Shown here piece after piece: positions 62,869 through 64,000 of a DNA stretch of 64,000 nt. The notes under the pieces are model-generated. The model had not been told where the DNA came from. It worked only from the letters and a program-made list of their open reading frames with translations, and did not search any database. Made by a program: the position numbers and the translations under genes. Origin of the DNA: Solirubrobacter phytolaccae (GTDB taxonomy: Bacteria; Actinomycetota; Thermoleophilia; Solirubrobacterales; Solirubrobacteraceae); the NCBI RefSeq assembly GCF_027587195.1, contig NZ_JAPDDP010000011.1, positions 62,001 to 126,000 on the forward strand. Reading direction: 5' to 3'. Numbering within the stretch: position 1 is the first letter of the stretch; each line of letters opens with the position of its first letter.

Positions 62869-63330
62869 ATGGCGTTGACGGTCCGCGACATCATGGAGAC
62901 GCAGGTCCCGCCGGTCTATCCGGACGACCCGATCGAGCACGTCGTGCGCGTCCTGCGCGACCACGAGCTGCCCGGGGTGCCCGTGATCAACGAGGGCGGG
63001 CGCTGCGTCGGGATCATCACCGAGGCCGACCTGATCCTGGCCGGCGAGACGGAGGACCTGCACCTCCCGCACTACATCGAGCTCTTCGGGGGCATCGTGT
63101 TCCTCGAGTCGACGAAGAAGTTCGAGGCGCGGCTGCGCAAGGCGATCGGCTCCACCGCCGCCGACGTGATGACCGAGGACCCGATCACGATCGAGCCCGA
63201 CGCCACGGTCGGCGAGGCCGCCCGGACGATCGCCCGCGGCAAGCACAACCGCCTGCCGGTCGTCGAGCACGGGCGCCTGATCGGGGTCGTCACCCGGGTC
63301 GACGTGCTCGACGCGCTCACGGCGGACTAA
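62869..63330 (+). CDS. two-CBS-domain protein
   Basis: 153 residues forming one Bateman module: CBS 1 (about 5-65; VRDIMETQVPPVYPDDPIEH, GIITEADLI) and CBS 2 (95-150; AADVMTEDPITIEPDATV, RLPVVEHGRLIGVVTRVDVL). CBS pairs bind adenine nucleotides and regulate partner enzymes. There is no fused effector, so its partner is unknown. It lies 13 nt after nnr and its TAA overlaps the ATG of alanine racemase (TAATG). Confidence 0.92.
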   Translation: MALTVRDIMETQVPPVYPDDPIEHVVRVLRDHELPGVPVINEGGRCVGIITEADLILAGETEDLHLPHYIELFGGIVFLESTKKFEARLRKAIGSTAADVMTEDPITIEPDATVGEAARTIARGKHNRLPVVEHGRLIGVVTRVDVLDALTAD

Positions 63331-64000
63331 TGCGCGCCGTCGCGCGGATCGACGTGGGCGCCATCGAGCGCAACTGCGCCCGGCTGGCACAGCTGGGGAC
63401 GCTGTGCGCGGTCGTGAAGTCGGGCGGCTACGGGCACGGGGCCGTCGAGGCGGCGCGGGCCGCCCAGCGCGGCGGCGCCGCGTGGCTCGCCGTGGCGACG
63501 GCGAACGAGGCGGCCGAGCTGCGCGCCGCGGGGGTCGACGGGCCGCTGCTGGTGCTCGGCGCGCTCGACGCGGACGAGCTCCGGACCGCACTGGACGCGG
63601 ACGCTGACGTAGTCGCGTGGCGCGAGGCGTTCGTCGCCGGGCTGCCCGCTTCGGCGCGCGTGCACGTGAAGCTGGACACCGGCATGGGGCGGCTCGGCAC
63701 GCGCGACGCGGCCGAGGCGGAGCGGGTGGCGGCGGCGGCCGGCGATCGGCTCGTGGGCGTGATGACGCACTTCGCGACCTCCGACGACGACCCGGAGTTC
63801 ATGCGCGAGCAGCTCGCGCGGTTCGTGCCCTGGGCCGATCGGTTCGGGGTCATGCGGCACGCCGCGAACTCGGCCGGCGCTTTGGGCGAGCCGGCGGCGC
63901 GGCTGGACCTGATCCGCTGCGGGATCGCGATCTACGGCCTGGACCCGTTCCACCGCGACCCCGCCGACCACGGGCTGGAGCCGGCGCTGTCGCTGGTGAG
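63330..64000 (+). CDS. alr: alanine racemase (partial, runs off the right edge)
   Basis: The first 223 residues of a fold-type III PLP enzyme making D-alanine for peptidoglycan. It starts RAVARIDVGAIERNC; the PLP lysine is in LCAVVKSGGYGHGAVEAA, followed by VHVKLDTGMGRLG, MTHFATSDDD, RHAANSAGAL and IRCGIAIYGLDP. The segment after the lysine reads SGGYGHG where most family members have ANAYGHG. The second catalytic residue, a tyrosine, would lie beyond the window. ATG 63330 overlaps the CBS gene stop. Confidence 0.93.
   Translation, partial: MRAVARIDVGAIERNCARLAQLGTLCAVVKSGGYGHGAVEAARAAQRGGAAWLAVATANEAAELRAAGVDGPLLVLGALDADELRTALDADADVVAWREAFVAGLPASARVHVKLDTGMGRLGTRDAAEAERVAAAAGDRLVGVMTHFATSDDDPEFMREQLARFVPWADRFGVMRHAANSAGALGEPAARLDLIRCGIAIYGLDPFHRDPADHGLEPALSLV

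Noticed and set aside
60504-62894. 796-residue minus-strand frame over the regulator and nnr genes
   Set aside because: Both plus-strand genes are textbook families; the antisense frame has no domain.

Overview
The window is very GC-rich chromosomal DNA with strong G/C bias at third codon positions, so nearly every gene throws long false ORFs in other frames. Sec-type signal peptides, a lipobox protein, GTG starts, many apparently leaderless genes and the mix of families suggest a high-GC actinobacterium. A soil Thermoleophilia/Solirubrobacterales-type organism is my best guess, but that is inference from style, not from a marker gene. I see no rRNA, tRNA, CRISPR array, transposase or phage gene.

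Almost the whole window (about 0.26-60.4 kb) is a locus for making, exporting and decorating a surface polysaccharide. Sugar-nucleotide genes: a degenerate WecB paralogue (257-1420), a UDP-glucuronate decarboxylase-type enzyme (1423-2373), a canonical UDP-GlcNAc 2-epimerase (9201-10409), a UDP-GlcNAc 6-dehydrogenase-type enzyme (58792-60093) and an SDR epimerase (53554-54546). Assembly genes: a polyprenyl-phosphate sugar transferase (56671-58146), an Alg14/Alg13-like split glycosyltransferase (10402-11377), seven further single-chain or membrane-type glycosyltransferase candidates, two MOP-family flippases (47842-49350 and 52265-53557), an O-antigen-ligase/polymerase-like protein (39314-40843) coupled to a Wzz-like co-polymerase (40840-41733), an AsnB-type amidotransferase and two methyltransferases.

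Interleaved with these are very large secreted proteins. Five share a six-cysteine parallel beta-helix module (14886-17558, 30421-32223, 33709-36993, 37149-39344, 50215-52272). Two are giants: one with a glucose/sorbosone-dehydrogenase-like propeller plus LamG and BACON-like repeats (2455-9105), and one of about 3,050 residues with a deacetylase-like region and a copper-radical-oxidase domain with all active-site positions present (17610-26774). LamG, FN3, PKD, BACON-like and beta-helix modules are typical of binding or cutting extracellular carbohydrate. My inference is that polymer and matrix proteins are made from one locus. A DsbA-like lipoprotein encoded next to a flippase may serve the cysteine-rich beta-helix proteins.

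The leftward block 60404 to 52265 is one tight operon: small protein, dehydrogenase, LuxR-type response regulator, sugar transferase, glycosyltransferase, FAD protein, epimerase, flippase, mostly with ATGA/GTGA overlaps. A second LuxR-type response regulator is transcribed divergently from its head (60555-61292). A STAND/NACHT-like NTPase with a restriction-endonuclease-like N-terminus, resembling anti-phage proteins, sits at 11374-14115. The right end is housekeeping: NAD(P)HX repair enzyme, CBS-domain protein and the start of alanine racemase.

Two genome-style features recur. Many genes carry a TANNNT hexamer only 6-10 nt before the start codon, which implies leaderless mRNAs. Convergent gene pairs end with no gap, three of them sharing one CTAG for both stop codons.
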